DNA of 64,000 bases, taken from assembly GCF_020923495.1 (NCBI RefSeq), contig NZ_CP064048.1, positions 3,163,001-3,227,000 on the forward strand, given 5' to 3'. The stretch is from Brevibacillus sedimenti (GTDB taxonomy: Bacteria > Bacillota > Bacilli > Brevibacillales > Brevibacillaceae). The position numbers and the translations under genes are program-made. Below the pieces are notes generated by a model. It had not been told where the DNA came from. It did not search any database and worked only from the letters and a program-made list of their open reading frames with translations. Positions 52,688 through 61,652 of this stretch are shown one piece after another; the first letter of the stretch is position 1, and each line of letters begins with the position of its first letter.

Positions 52688-54931
52688 GGCGCACAGGTTC
52701 CCTCCCCTCTACCTGGAAGAACGGGATCGGCAGCGAAAGACGCTTTGCACCCGGGTGGGAGAAGCGAAGCAGGACAGTGCCGTCGGGCGTCAGGTACTCG
52801 CTCAAGTCCGCCTCGAGGACCAATCGCTTGTCTCTTGGCAGCGGCTTCCACTGCCCGCTCTTTTGGTGGAAAATCGCTTTCTGAAACGGGCGGAACGAAC
52901 TGTGGTCGAGCGGCACGATGAGCCGCTCCGCGTGGTGTCTCGCCTGACCCAGCTTCAGCGAAAACGTGACGCTGCCTTTTGCCACATCCCACAGATAAGG
53001 CGATTTCGGCTCCAATTCTCCGGTCGACTCTTGTATGCTCACGTCCAGCAGACCGTACGGATACGTGATCACGCCGCGCTTATCCGGTTGAAGCCGCACC
53101 GTTTGGCTGATCACGTTCCAGTAGTGGGAACGATGCTCTTCCTGAAAGGTGATGAGCGGGATGGGCTGGCTGTTGACGCCGAGAATTCGCACAGAATCAC
53201 CGCCCTCGACTGACAGCACGTCGTCCTTCATCCAGCGGATACGCTCTTCCACAGAGGGACTCGTATTCTCGTAATCACTTCGGCTGGGCAGGTAGAGCGG
53301 CTCCAGTTTGGCGTCGACCCGCTTCGTTTCTCCCGGCCGCATGCTGCCGAGCGGAATCCGCTGCGGTCCCACCTCCACGTAGGCCGTCTCCAGCGGAAAT
53401 GCCGTGTTGTTGGTCACCGTCCCGCGCAGCCTGTCTTTTCGCACGTAAAGGCTGGCCGCAAACTCGCCTGCATCGCGCATCAGTCCGAATCCGACCACCT
53501 GCCGCGGCGTCAGATACGGCACTTTCTGAAACTCCAGGACGTATGTCGTGTCCGCCTGCTTTTCCGACATCAACCCGTCCGGTTGGAAATTATATCGGTT
53601 GTAGGAAAGCGGCAGGGCAACAATCCCCGGCTGGACCTCCGTCCTGAAACGATCTTTGCTGACCGAAAGAAACGTGGACGCTGACTCCACTTCAGCCAGC
53701 TGCCCATCGAGAATCCGCACCCGATTGACGGAGTAACTGCTGTTTTCCCGGACGACCATCGGCTTGCCGATGAAAAAGACCCCGACCATCAAGAGCACAG
53801 CCATTCCCGGAATGACGCCCCACGCCCACTGCCGCCGGTTCAACCGCTTCAATAGCAAATAAGTGCCGGGGCCACCGCCCCTACGTACACGACCCACAGC
53901 ACGGCGATCCAGACGGGATGAGGCGGTTGCACGTCGGGAATGTAGCGGCTCAGCTCGAGCAAGTGGCGATTGAACTGGTTGATGCGCCGTCCCTGTTCGA
54001 GCACATCCTGCACACCATGACGGATCAGGACGTTTTGCCACAACTCGTCACCGTGCTGCCAGGACGCAAGCGGCTCTGTCGTCACGTCATAATTGACAAA
54101 CAGCAGCCGGCCGTGGCCCGCCTCTTGGGCAACGAACAGCGGCAGCGTGCTGTTGTAAACGGGAATGCTTCCGTCAGGCAGATTTTTCGCCGGCATATAG
54201 GCAGAGAGCGCCTGTTTCAGATCGACGCGTCCGCTTTTCGGCTCGATCGGCAAAACATCGGCAAACCGCCGGACTGCTTCCTCCTGACCGGGTCCGGCGG
54301 ACAAAATGACGACGCCGCCGCTCTTGATCCACTCTGTAATCGCCCTTACCTGTTCATCGCGCAGCTGCTTCACCTGTTCTCCAATCAGCGCGAGAATATC
54401 CAGGTTGCGGTACAGCCATGGCTCGTCCGGCAGCATCTCGGCGGTCAGGTTTTGCACGAGGACGTGGCCGCCGTCCATCTGCCGCTGTGTCAGCGTCAAT
54501 ACATGAAAAGCGCCGCTGCCGGAATCCAGCACGCCAATGATGCGTCCCTCATTGGGAAAACGCATCCGCAGCTTTTCCGACGCGACCACCTTGTCACCCT
54601 GGGTCAGCCAGAGCCGCCATTCTTCCAAAAACAATTGCGCCGGCATGTCAAAGGCGATCGTCTTGCTTTCGCCTGCCGTCAGCTTTACCGGCTGCCGAAG
54701 CACGCCATACCCGGTTTTTCTCGGTTTTCTTGCATTGGACAGCTCGACCAAACCGGAAAACGGCTGTTCCTGCGAGTGCACGGTCACTTCCAGTCGTACC
54801 CAGGCATCGTATTTGAACACTCCGTTGAACGGCATGTGTACTTTCATCTCAACGCTGCCTTCGGCGGCAGCCGGCTGAGCGGCGAAACTCAACCACACGA
54901 CCGCGAAGACGAGCAGCCAACTCCTGTTCAT
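52680..54931 (-). pseudogene. Exported membrane-anchored protein of the sigma/ABC operon, frameshifted
   Basis: Two frames together give one protein. The first (from ATG 54931) has a signal peptide, a beta-rich domain, a glutamine-amidotransferase-like segment (LALIGEQVKQLRDEQVRAITEWIKSGGVVILS) and the start of a membrane helix (WIAVLWVVYVGAVAP). The second continues with TYLLLKRLNRRQWAWG, another helix and two or three beta domains. One extra G in the CCCCGG run near 53868 would join them as about 750 residues. Genes of this shape commonly accompany ABC exporters. Deletion or sequencing error cannot be told apart here. Confidence 0.75.
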
Positions 54932-54949
54932 CTCGTTCTCCTCCGCTCG

Positions 54950-56023
54950 TTATCGTGACGCCAGTGAGACGACCAATGTGTTCTCTGTCTCGTCGCCAGC
55001 CTGGAGCAGCAGCAAGTGCTCGCGGTCAGCCGCCCAGTGAGCCCGCACCAGACGTCCGCCCTTCCATGATCGGATCGGCACCTCTTTTAGCACAGGCGGC
55101 TGTTCGTTTACTTCCGCTTCCGCGAGGGTGCCTTCCGGAGTGGTGAACGTCAGGCTGGACTCACTGTTCCAGGACGGCCAGCCGCCTCGACCGACGAGCG
55201 TAGTCCGACCGGAGCGCATTTCCATCACGAACACGCTGCCCTGTTTTGTAAAGGCAAGCAGGCGTCCGTCGGGCGACCACTCCGGTTGACTGCCTTCTGC
55301 CACCTTCCAATCCCGCATGGAAACGATGCTGCTTACCCATATCTCCTCCACGCCGTCGCTCGTGCGCGTATAGACAATGCTGTCGTCGGCCGGCGACCAA
55401 TTGGGAGAACGAAACGCAGCCCCCTCTTCCTCCTTGATCAAACGGCTGCTGCCCGACTGCTTGTCGTCGGGCACGTCCACGATCCAGAGCCGGGACGTCT
55501 CTCCCTGCTGCTCCACCACGGCCAACTGGTCGGCCCGATTGCTCCAGGACAGGGAAGTGAAATCGCCGTGATCGACCGGCAGTGACAGGTCCACTTTTTT
55601 ATCCGGCTCATGCAGCGCATACGTGCGGATGGTTGAACCGCCCGTCACGTACGCGATCCGCGTACCGTCGGCATTCAGATCGACCCGCTCCTGATCGATC
55701 ACCGCTTCCATGGCGAGCAGCGACGGCTGCCGAACCGACAGCACACCATGCGGCCAGAAGCCGTACCAGACAGCCAGCACGAGCAGGACCACCCCACCTG
55801 CCAGGCTCCAGACCAGGCGGAACCTGTTTGGCCGGGACCCCACCAGGCTTTGCTGCCGCTCCTTGTCCAGTTCCTTGATCCGCTGCAACAGCTGTTTTTT
55901 CAACTCCGCTTTCAGCTGGTAGTTCACCGGCACGGACCGGCGAAGCTTTTGCAGATGGGCCAGCAGTTGGGCGACGGAATGATCTTCTGACCAGTCGGTG
56001 GGGATGTGCTTCTCGTCTCTCAT
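54950..56023 (-). CDS. Membrane-anchored beta-propeller protein, possible anti-sigma partner
   Basis: 357 residues. About 70 cytoplasmic residues precede one membrane helix (WSLAGGVVLLVLAVWYGFW, about 70-89). The outside part has WD40/TolB-like blades (SLSWSNRADQLAVV, SPNWSPADDSIVYTR, QPEWSPDGRLLAF, HWAADREHLLLL). The start overlaps the sigma-factor stop as ATGA. Topology and position are those of an anti-sigma factor or sensor, but no ZAS/HXXXCXXC motif is seen, so this is inference. Confidence 0.75.
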   Translation of the reverse strand: MRDEKHIPTDWSEDHSVAQLLAHLQKLRRSVPVNYQLKAELKKQLLQRIKELDKERQQSLVGSRPNRFRLVWSLAGGVVLLVLAVWYGFWPHGVLSVRQPSLLAMEAVIDQERVDLNADGTRIAYVTGGSTIRTYALHEPDKKVDLSLPVDHGDFTSLSWSNRADQLAVVEQQGETSRLWIVDVPDDKQSGSSRLIKEEEGAAFRSPNWSPADDSIVYTRTSDGVEEIWVSSIVSMRDWKVAEGSQPEWSPDGRLLAFTKQGSVFVMEMRSGRTTLVGRGGWPSWNSESSLTFTTPEGTLAEAEVNEQPPVLKEVPIRSWKGGRLVRAHWAADREHLLLLQAGDETENTLVVSLASR

Positions 56024-56583
56024 TCGCCCTCTCCCCTTTCGTACATCTTCTGTAGCTGATGCAAAGCGCGATAGGAGATCATCTTTACGCTCGATTCCGT
56101 TTTGCCCAGCACTTCCGCCACCTGGCTGATTTTCAGATCGGCAAAATAACGCAGGGTCAGGACGTCACGCTGATCCTGCGTCAACTTGTCCAACCGGTCG
56201 CGCAGCAGGCGAATCTCTTCGTTGGTCAGCGCCTGCCGTTCCGGCTGCCATGTATCGTCCGGTTCACCGCCGAGCAGGTCGTCCTGATCGACTGGAAACT
56301 CCCGGTTTTTTCGCATGAAATCGACGTACGTATTGTGAGCGATGCGAAATATCCAGGAAGCAAACGGACTGGTTCTGCTGTATTGATCAAATTTTTCAAG
56401 CGCTTTTAAAAACACTGTCGTCGTCAAGTCGTCGGCATCCCACGGATTTTGCACGCGGCAGCGCAAATAGCGGTTGACGCGGTCAAAGTACTCGTCGTAC
56501 AACTCGGTAAAATCGCGGGACTCGTAATACTCGGCCGAAGAGTCTGACGACGGGCGCGTCGAACGCTTCATCGCCATTGCCAT
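56020..56583 (-). CDS. ECF-type RNA polymerase sigma factor
   Basis: 187 residues. Region 2 (YDEYFDRVNRYLRCRVQNPWDADDLTTTVFLKALEKFDQY, then SPFASWIFRIAHNTYVDFMRKN) and region 4 (LTQDQRDVLTLRYFADLKISQVAEVLGKTESSVKMISYRALHQLQ) are complete; region 3 is absent. Start ATG 56583 after GGAGG. It heads the operon with the propeller, the exported protein and the ABC exporter, which it presumably controls together with itself. Confidence 0.92.
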   Translation of the reverse strand: MAMAMKRSTRPSSDSSAEYYESRDFTELYDEYFDRVNRYLRCRVQNPWDADDLTTTVFLKALEKFDQYSRTSPFASWIFRIAHNTYVDFMRKNREFPVDQDDLLGGEPDDTWQPERQALTNEEIRLLRDRLDKLTQDQRDVLTLRYFADLKISQVAEVLGKTESSVKMISYRALHQLQKMYERGEGE

Positions 56584-56796
56584 CGTGATTTCCTCCACCC
56601 CGCCGTATCGGCCGGAAGCCCGATCGCCGTGTTCCAACGACGCGGGCACACTCCGGCGCGGTCAGGTCTTCTCGTTTCAAACGCAAAAGCAAGCACCCCT
56701 TTCCGGTCAGCGCTTGCGGACGAGGAAAAAGCATCCGCGAATGCGGCCGTCCCGTGAACGGACCTCATACAGATGCTTTATTATCCAAATGAGTAT

Positions 56797-56823
56797 TACG
56801 TATGGAGGCGGAAAAAAGTCACA
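56797..56823 (-). promoter_or_regulatory. Possible ECF-type promoter of the sigma-factor operon
   Basis: On the minus strand TGTGAC and CGTA are 17 bases apart, resembling the TGAAAC-N16/17-CGTA pattern of SigW/SigX-like ECF sigmas. It would give a leader of about 200 bases. Suggestive of autoregulation only. Confidence 0.35.
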
Positions 56824-56872
56824 AGGCTGGCAGAAAATTTTTTGAGGTGATGCAAAGCTGCCGTCTCAGGAC

Positions 56873-58015
56873 CTAGAGTGCCCGGTCCAGTTCGGCGATG
56901 ATGTCCTCTACCGCCTCTATGCCGACCGAAAGGCGAATCAGCCCCTGGGTGATGCCGGCTTCCCGCCGCTGCTCTTCCGACAATGCGCGGTGGGAGGTGG
57001 TGACGGGATGAGACACGCTTGTCTCCACACCCGCCAGAGACGGGGCCAGCTTGATCCAGTCGAGGGAGCGGAAGAAGTCGTACACCTTTTCTTCGTCCGC
57101 CAGGCAGAACGAGATCATCGCTCCTTGCTTATCGGTGTGAAAAAACGAAGTGGAAGCCGGGTCCGGATAATAGGTGTGCTTGACCGCCGGATGGTTCCGT
57201 AAAAACTGCGCCACTGCACTCGCGTTGTCGCACTGCCGCTCCATGCGCAGCGCCAACGTCTTCAGCCCGCGGGCGGTCAGCCACGCTTCAAACGGGCTGA
57301 GGGACGCGCCGTAGTTGACCACGATCTCCGCGGCCCTTTCCACCAGATCCTGCCGGCCGACCAGAACGCCCGCCGTGACGTCGCTGTGGCCGCCGATGTA
57401 CTTCGTCGCGCTGTGCACCACCAGATCGGCTCCCAGTTGAATCGGCCGGACCAGATACGGAGTGGCAAACGTGTTGTCCACCATGACGGCGAGTCCGTAC
57501 TGTTTTGCTTCGCGTATCCAATATGGCAGATCCGGCACCGACAGCAGCGGGTTGGTAATCGTCTCGGTGAAAAGGAGCTTGGTCTGCGGCCGGACATGGG
57601 CCGCCAGCGATTCCTTTCGGCTCAGGTCAATGCACTCCAGTTCGATCCCGAACCGGGACAGTTCCTTGTGCAGCAGCGCATAGGTTCCGCCGTACAGTTC
57701 ATGGGAGGCGAGTACGTGGTCGCCCGGTCCCAGTACGGCGAGCAGGCCGGCCATGATTGCGCCCATCCCGGACGCGGCACTGACGCCTGCCTCCGCCTGT
57801 TCCAACCGGGCAACAGCCAATGCCAGTTCCGTTTGGTTCGGGTTGCCGTTGCGGGTGTACAGGTACTCTCCTTCTCCTGCGTAGTATCGCTCTACATCCT
57901 CCAGCCCAGAAAAGGCAAACACGGACGTTTGATAAATGGGGGTAGACTTGCTGGCCACCTGTTGAAGCGGCTTGTGGCCGATATGTACTGTTTTCGTCTC
58001 GAAGCGCTCGCCCAC
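56873..58015 (-). CDS. Cys/Met metabolism PLP enzyme (trans-sulfuration family)
   Basis: 380 residues from GTG 58015, eight bases after GGAGGG; an ATG at 58048 lacks a ribosome site. SKSTPIYQTSVF, YTRNGNPNQTELALAVARLE, ASGMGAIMAGLLAVL, VDNTFATP and the PLP Lys in HSATKYIGGHSDV define the cystathionine gamma-synthase/lyase and methionine gamma-lyase group. Which reaction cannot be decided; the absence of neighbouring met genes favours a stand-alone lyase or homocysteine-forming enzyme. Confidence 0.88.
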   Translation of the reverse strand: MGERFETKTVHIGHKPLQQVASKSTPIYQTSVFAFSGLEDVERYYAGEGEYLYTRNGNPNQTELALAVARLEQAEAGVSAASGMGAIMAGLLAVLGPGDHVLASHELYGGTYALLHKELSRFGIELECIDLSRKESLAAHVRPQTKLLFTETITNPLLSVPDLPYWIREAKQYGLAVMVDNTFATPYLVRPIQLGADLVVHSATKYIGGHSDVTAGVLVGRQDLVERAAEIVVNYGASLSPFEAWLTARGLKTLALRMERQCDNASAVAQFLRNHPAVKHTYYPDPASTSFFHTDKQGAMISFCLADEEKVYDFFRSLDWIKLAPSLAGVETSVSHPVTTSHRALSEEQRREAGITQGLIRLSVGIEAVEDIIAELDRAL

Positions 58016-58102
58016 CAGAAATCCCTCCAGCGTCAACTTTTCTAACATTCTATCACGCGCCGGCCATTCCGACCACCCTATTGGCGTTCTCTTGCATGTT
58101 TG

Positions 58103-58111
58103 TGCTATAAT
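58103..58111 (+). promoter_or_regulatory. Extended -10 promoter of the cyclophilin gene
   Basis: TGC followed by a perfect TATAAT, 47 bases before the ATG. A TTGGCG lies 19 bases upstream. Confidence 0.55.
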
Positions 58112-58158
58112 CCTCTGCGTCCCCATATCAGGACAAGCAGGAAAGGAAGGTGCACAAG

Positions 58159-58851
58159 ATGAAACGACTGTTTACCACCCTACTCGCATGTCTGACAGCA
58201 GCCGCATTGATTGCGGGATGTTCCGGCGGAAGCAGTGAAACGGCGCCCCCTCAACCGAAGCCGCCTGTCAAGGAAAATTCCAAGGAACCGGCACAACCGC
58301 CGGGGCCGACGGGCGAGAAAAAGTACGCCACACCTCCGGCCATGCAAATTGACAAAAACAAAAAATACCAGGCGGTTATCTCCACGACGATGGGCGACAT
58401 CACGGTGGAACTGTTTGCCAAAGACGCGCCCATAACGGTAAATAATTTCGTCTTTTTGGCAAAGGACAAGTTTTATGACGGTTTGACGTTCCACCGCGTG
58501 ATCAAGGATTTCATGATCCAGACAGGCGATCCGCTGGGCAACGGAACCGGCGGTCCGGGCTACAATTTCGAAGACGAGCTGAACAACGGCCACGTCTACG
58601 AACCGGGCGTCGTCGCCATGGCCAACGCTGGTGCCAACACCAACGGCAGCCAGTTCTTCATCGGCTCCGGCGATGATGTGAAAAACCTGAAGCACACCCC
58701 GTACTACACCATCTTCGGCAAGGTAATCAGCGGCATGGACGTCGTGAAAAAAATTGAATCCGTCAAGGTGAAAAACAACCCGCTTACGGGCGAAGCGAGC
58801 ATGCCTGCCGATCCGATCAAAATCAAAACGATTACCATTCAGGAAAAATAA
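58159..58851 (+). CDS. Lipoprotein peptidyl-prolyl cis-trans isomerase (cyclophilin)
   Basis: 230 residues. The lipobox LIAGC with Cys21 shows membrane anchoring outside the cell, a Pro/Lys-rich linker spans about 30-60, and the cyclophilin domain begins near residue 70. FHRVIKDFMIQTGDP, GTGGPGYNFEDE, MANAGANTNGSQFFI and FGKVISGMDVV match the active site (Arg in FHRV; Phe and Gln in SQFFI). Helps fold exported proteins. RBS GGAAGG. Followed by a very strong terminator. Confidence 0.93.
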   Translation: MKRLFTTLLACLTAAALIAGCSGGSSETAPPQPKPPVKENSKEPAQPPGPTGEKKYATPPAMQIDKNKKYQAVISTTMGDITVELFAKDAPITVNNFVFLAKDKFYDGLTFHRVIKDFMIQTGDPLGNGTGGPGYNFEDELNNGHVYEPGVVAMANAGANTNGSQFFIGSGDDVKNLKHTPYYTIFGKVISGMDVVKKIESVKVKNNPLTGEASMPADPIKIKTITIQEK

Positions 58852-58856
58852 GCGGA

Positions 58857-58896
58857 GCAAACGGCGCCAGTCTCTTGATCGGCGCCGTTTGCTTTT
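58857..58896 (+). terminator. Terminator of the cyclophilin gene
   Basis: GCAAACGGCGCC and GGCGCCGTTTGC form a perfect 12-bp stem with a twelve-base loop, followed by TTTT, six bases after the stop. Confidence 0.9.
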
Positions 58897-59090
58897 GACG
58901 CAGCCCGACTTTTCCGGTTCCGTCCGCTCGTGTTCACCCAATGCGCGCGGCGGTCCGGCTGAGCTGTTTTGGCGGGCATGGAATCCATTCCCTCTTGAAC
59001 CACAGTTGTTTCACCGATAGACTTGCAAATGACCCGATTCGCTTTACGCGACCGCAAGCTAAGAGCGAAAAGGAGTGTGATGTCTTCGTG

Positions 59091-59711
59091 ATGAAACGAG
59101 AGGCGCGAACGCGCTTTTTCTTCTTTTCCGGCAGCATTTTGCTGCTCTTGGTGTGCCTGCTGGTGACGCCGACCAGCGCAACGGCACCCCAGGCGAAAAA
59201 AACCGCGCCCGCCCAGAACGAGCCTCGACCACATGGACCTATGGCACGGGCGACGGACGTCCCCAAAACTCTTGAACCCCGACAACAGGAGCGGCGCCCA
59301 GCGGTCCGGGCGAGTCGTGACGAGCGGCGCACGGCCACAAGAGCGCGTGTTCGGCTGACCGAACGTGAACTGGAACTGCTGGCCCGACTCGTTTACGCGG
59401 AAGGCCGGGGCGAACCCTACGAAGGCCAAGTGGCCATCGCGGCGGTCGTATTGAATCGTGTAAAATCGCCCCAATTTCCCAACACGGTGCGAGAGGTCAT
59501 CTATCAACCCAACGCCTTTTCACCTGTAAATGACGGCCATCTAACGTATAAGACGAACGATACGGCGCGCAAGGCCGTCCGGGACGCCGTTAACGGCAAG
59601 GATCCATCTCGCGGGTCCCTCTACTTCTACAATCCGAAAACGGCGACGTCCGATTGGATTCGGACGAGACCGCTGACGGTGCGAATCGCCAACCACGTGT
59701 TTGCGCGCTGA
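59091..59711 (+). CDS. SleB/CwlJ-type cell wall hydrolase
   Basis: 206 residues. A membrane or signal segment at about 9-30 is followed by a Pro/Arg-rich linker and a Hydrolase_2 domain from about 85 to the end: LTERELELLARLVYAEGRGEPYEGQVAIAAVVLNRV carries the catalytic Glu. SleB-type enzymes cut spore-cortex peptidoglycan at germination; here the N-terminal peptidoglycan-binding repeat of SleB is missing. The start is uncertain: AGGAG is 15 bases before ATG 59091, and GTG 59088 is equally possible. Confidence 0.85.
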   Translation: MKREARTRFFFFSGSILLLLVCLLVTPTSATAPQAKKTAPAQNEPRPHGPMARATDVPKTLEPRQQERRPAVRASRDERRTATRARVRLTERELELLARLVYAEGRGEPYEGQVAIAAVVLNRVKSPQFPNTVREVIYQPNAFSPVNDGHLTYKTNDTARKAVRDAVNGKDPSRGSLYFYNPKTATSDWIRTRPLTVRIANHVFAR

Positions 59712-59983
59712 CCGCAGGCATGCCTGTTATTGGCATCACATTTAACATAACTTTATTTTTATTTTACCGTTAGTTTACAATTATTTGCTAATCTGTACCA
59801 GTACGCACTTTTTCAATCATTGAGAAAAGCACCGATGCTTTTGTCGTCATGCAAGTCTCAATTGTGACCCCAACTCGTCATGATTACTGTGACGCACCTT
59901 GTTGCTGGCGGTGACGTTTGGCCTGATTGCCAACGGCGTCCGCCGCGCCCATCGGTTTTTTTCTCAATCGCCCCCTACCCTTG

Positions 59984-60013
59984 GGCACTCCTGCATTGGG
60001 AGTGCCATTTTTT
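59984..60013 (+). terminator. Strong intrinsic terminator
   Basis: GGCACTCC and GGAGTGCC with a seven-base loop, followed by ATTTTTT, about 270 bases after the SleB-like gene. Confidence 0.88.
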
Positions 60014-60052
60014 ATCCGCCGCCTTTGCTCCGTGGCCGAAACCCCTGTTTCC

Positions 60053-60061
60053 TGTTACAAT
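60053..60061 (+). promoter_or_regulatory. yfhH: Extended -10 promoter of yfhH
   Basis: TGT followed by TACAAT, 25 bases before the GTG start and downstream of the preceding terminator. Confidence 0.45.
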
Positions 60062-60086
60062 GATAGGGATGAAAGGAGGGGGCACC

Positions 60087-60395
60087 GTGCGCTTGTACAG
60101 TCAAATGACCCTTGCCGAACTGCAGGAAGAGATGGAACGGCTGCGCCTCGCGGCAGAAGAAAAGAAGCAGGCCGGTGACGAGTCACAGTACGCCGTCCTG
60201 CAGCAAAAATTTTTCCTGGCCAAATCGTATTACATCGGAACCGCAGAGTTTCGCGTCGGCGGTAGCTATCGAGTCTACGGCCACGACGAACCGTTTACGA
60301 TCGAATACTTTAACGGCGTGTTTGCCTGGGGCAAATTTCCCGCTTCACCGGAGCCTGTCGGCTATCCCGTCGGCATGCTGGAGCCGTGGGTGTAG
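60087..60395 (+). CDS. yfhH: YfhH family protein (DUF1811)
   Basis: 102 residues from GTG 60087 (GGAGGGGG upstream). LYSQMTLAELQEEMERL, the AVLQQKFFLAKSYY helix and FTIEYFNGVFAWGKF match B. subtilis YfhH in order and spacing, at the usual length. Function unknown; conserved in Bacillales. Followed by two GC-rich hairpins (60450-60482 and 60503-60535) without clear T-tracts. Confidence 0.85.
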   Translation: MRLYSQMTLAELQEEMERLRLAAEEKKQAGDESQYAVLQQKFFLAKSYYIGTAEFRVGGSYRVYGHDEPFTIEYFNGVFAWGKFPASPEPVGYPVGMLEPWV

Positions 60396-60449
60396 GCGAT
60401 AGCAGCTGGGGAAGGTTGCGGCCGTTGTCCCTGTGATTGACGCTGACGC

Positions 60450-60535
60450 CACACAGCCGGCGCTTCGCTGCAGCCGGCTGTTTCATTGCACACCGTTTCA
60501 GAAGCACCGCCCGTTCCTTCCATGGACGGCCCGGG
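60450..60535. other. Two GC-rich hairpins between yfhH and the DUF441 gene
   Basis: CAGCCGGC with GCCGGCTG and, 20 bases on, AAGCACCGC with GCGGTGCTT. The first is followed by TTTCATT and may be the yfhH terminator. The second encloses a further imperfect stem and has no T-run. Confidence 0.45.
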
Positions 60536-60583
60536 TGCGGTGCTTGACTGTCAAATATTGTCCACACACTGCCCCGCATTGGA

Positions 60584-60589
60584 TATAAT
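60584..60589 (+). promoter_or_regulatory. -10 element of the DUF441 gene
   Basis: A perfect TATAAT 35 bases before the ATG. A TTGTCC is 20 bases upstream, longer than ideal. Confidence 0.4.
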
Positions 60590-60623
60590 AGGGGCAAAAT
60601 AAAGAAAGCGAGTTTCGTCAACT

Positions 60624-61073
60624 ATGGATGTCATCAATCTTGTTCTGCTCGCGCTTCTGGCGCTGGGCATTGTCGGCAACAATCCGGCCGTCTCCATTGC
60701 GGTGGCGATTTTGCTGCTCATCCGCCTGCTCCACCTGGAGCGAATGTTCCCTTTTCTGGAACAGTACGGCCTGCAGATTGGCATTGTCGTGTTAACGATC
60801 GGGGTGCTTTCGCCTCTGGCGAGCGGCAAGATCCGCCCTGATACGATTCTTTCCATCTTTACTCACTGGCAGTCCGTTCTCGCCGTCCTGATCGGCATTT
60901 TTGTCGCCTATCTGGGCGGGAAGGGGGCCAGCTTGATGACGCAAAATCCGCTGGTCGTCACCGGCATTTTGCTCGGCACGATCATTGGCGTCACCTTTTT
61001 CCGCGGCGTCCCGGTCGGACCGCTCATCGCGGCCGGCATGCTCGCCTTTCTCCTGCAATTTCTCCCAAAGTGA
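60624..61073 (+). CDS. DUF441 family membrane protein
   Basis: 149 residues with four membrane segments. NPAVSIAVAILLLIRLL, the GVLSPLASGKI loop and GGKGASLMTQNPLVVTGILLGTIIGVTFFRGVPVGPLIAAG are the family's conserved parts (YtwI/UPF0756 type). Function unknown. The ribosome site is weak. Convergent with the HesB-like gene nine bases downstream. Confidence 0.85.
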   Translation: MDVINLVLLALLALGIVGNNPAVSIAVAILLLIRLLHLERMFPFLEQYGLQIGIVVLTIGVLSPLASGKIRPDTILSIFTHWQSVLAVLIGIFVAYLGGKGASLMTQNPLVVTGILLGTIIGVTFFRGVPVGPLIAAGMLAFLLQFLPK

Positions 61074-61082
61074 GCGGCGGTG

Positions 61083-61403
61083 TCAGCCCCACCGCTCCTT
61101 GACCTTCAGGCCGTAGGCGAGAATCTCCTGCGGCGTCACCAGCCGAAAGCCCTGTTGCTCACGGTAATCGATGACCAACTCCTCCGCTCCGACATAGGTC
61201 TCGGTCTCCTTGTCCACCAACAGGGTCATCCCCTCTACCTCCAGCACCCGATCGCCGCTCAGCGGTTCGTCCCAACACAGGCTGTATTCCACCGTCATGC
61301 CGCAGCCCCCTGTCAGTTCTCCGTTGATTCGCAGCGCCTGCTTTCGTTCGTTGGCCAGCGCTGTGAGAACAGAACGGGCTGCATCCGTCAAAGTTACACG
61401 CAT
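61083..61403 (-). CDS. HesB/IscA-like protein lacking the usual cysteines
   Basis: 106 residues beginning MRVTLTDAARSVLTALANER, an IscA-type start, with a GGCGMTVEYSL strand and VDKETETYVGAEELVIDYRE. The C-terminal CGC motif needed for Fe-S binding in IscA is absent, so it belongs with the cysteine-poor HesB-like group of Firmicutes whose role is unclear. GGAGG precedes the ATG. Confidence 0.75.
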   Translation of the reverse strand: MRVTLTDAARSVLTALANERKQALRINGELTGGCGMTVEYSLCWDEPLSGDRVLEVEGMTLLVDKETETYVGAEELVIDYREQQGFRLVTPQEILAYGLKVKERWG

Positions 61404-61504
61404 GCATGGTCCTCCATTTCTTCCGTCTTGTCCGTTTTGGATGCATCTTCCTTCCCATCATAGCATAGAATAGTTGAAAGGCAGCAAGGAAAGGACGATT
61501 GCAC

Positions 61505-61645
61505 ATGCGCATATACGAACGAGACGGCATCTTCATCGCAGAAGCGGAATACCAATCGGAACTGGTCGTCATTTGCGGAAACTCGTGGGAAGAAGCCTGG
61601 GAGAGGCTGCAGATGAGGCTTCTCGTTCTGGAAATGATTGGATGA
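61505..61645 (+). CDS. Small protein, 46 residues
   Basis: Reads MRIYERDGIFIAEAEYQSE then a helical WEEAWERLQMRLLVLEMIG. AAGGAAAGG lies ten bases upstream of the ATG, and an intrinsic terminator follows eight bases after the stop. The strand-helix pattern resembles small HicB-like or double-stranded-RNA-fold fragments, but no family is assigned. Divergent from the HesB-like gene. Confidence 0.6.
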   Translation: MRIYERDGIFIAEAEYQSELVVICGNSWEEAWERLQMRLLVLEMIG

Positions 61646-61652
61646 CGGAAGG

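Larger units (their letters stand above)
59712..60086. other. Intergenic region with AT-rich stretch, hairpins and terminator; possible small RNA
   Basis: No gene is supported. 59740-59800 is strongly AT-rich and contains a weak TTTATT-N18-TACAAT pair (59752-59781). 59825-59960 holds several small hairpins (AAAAGC/GCTTTT, TTGGC/GCCAA). A strong terminator follows at 59984. It could be the sleB 3' end or an independent RNA. The yfhH promoter lies at the right edge. Confidence 0.45.

Noticed and set aside
59825..60013. c-di-AMP (ydaO/yuaA) riboswitch near the cell wall hydrolase
   Set aside because: Such riboswitches often precede cell wall hydrolases, but this region is downstream of the hydrolase and lacks the conserved sequence blocks of that class.
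59898..60060. Short plus-strand frame starting LLLAVTFGLIANGVRRAHRFF
   Set aside because: It looks faintly like a membrane peptide but has no ribosome site, follows a stop codon directly and runs through the terminator.
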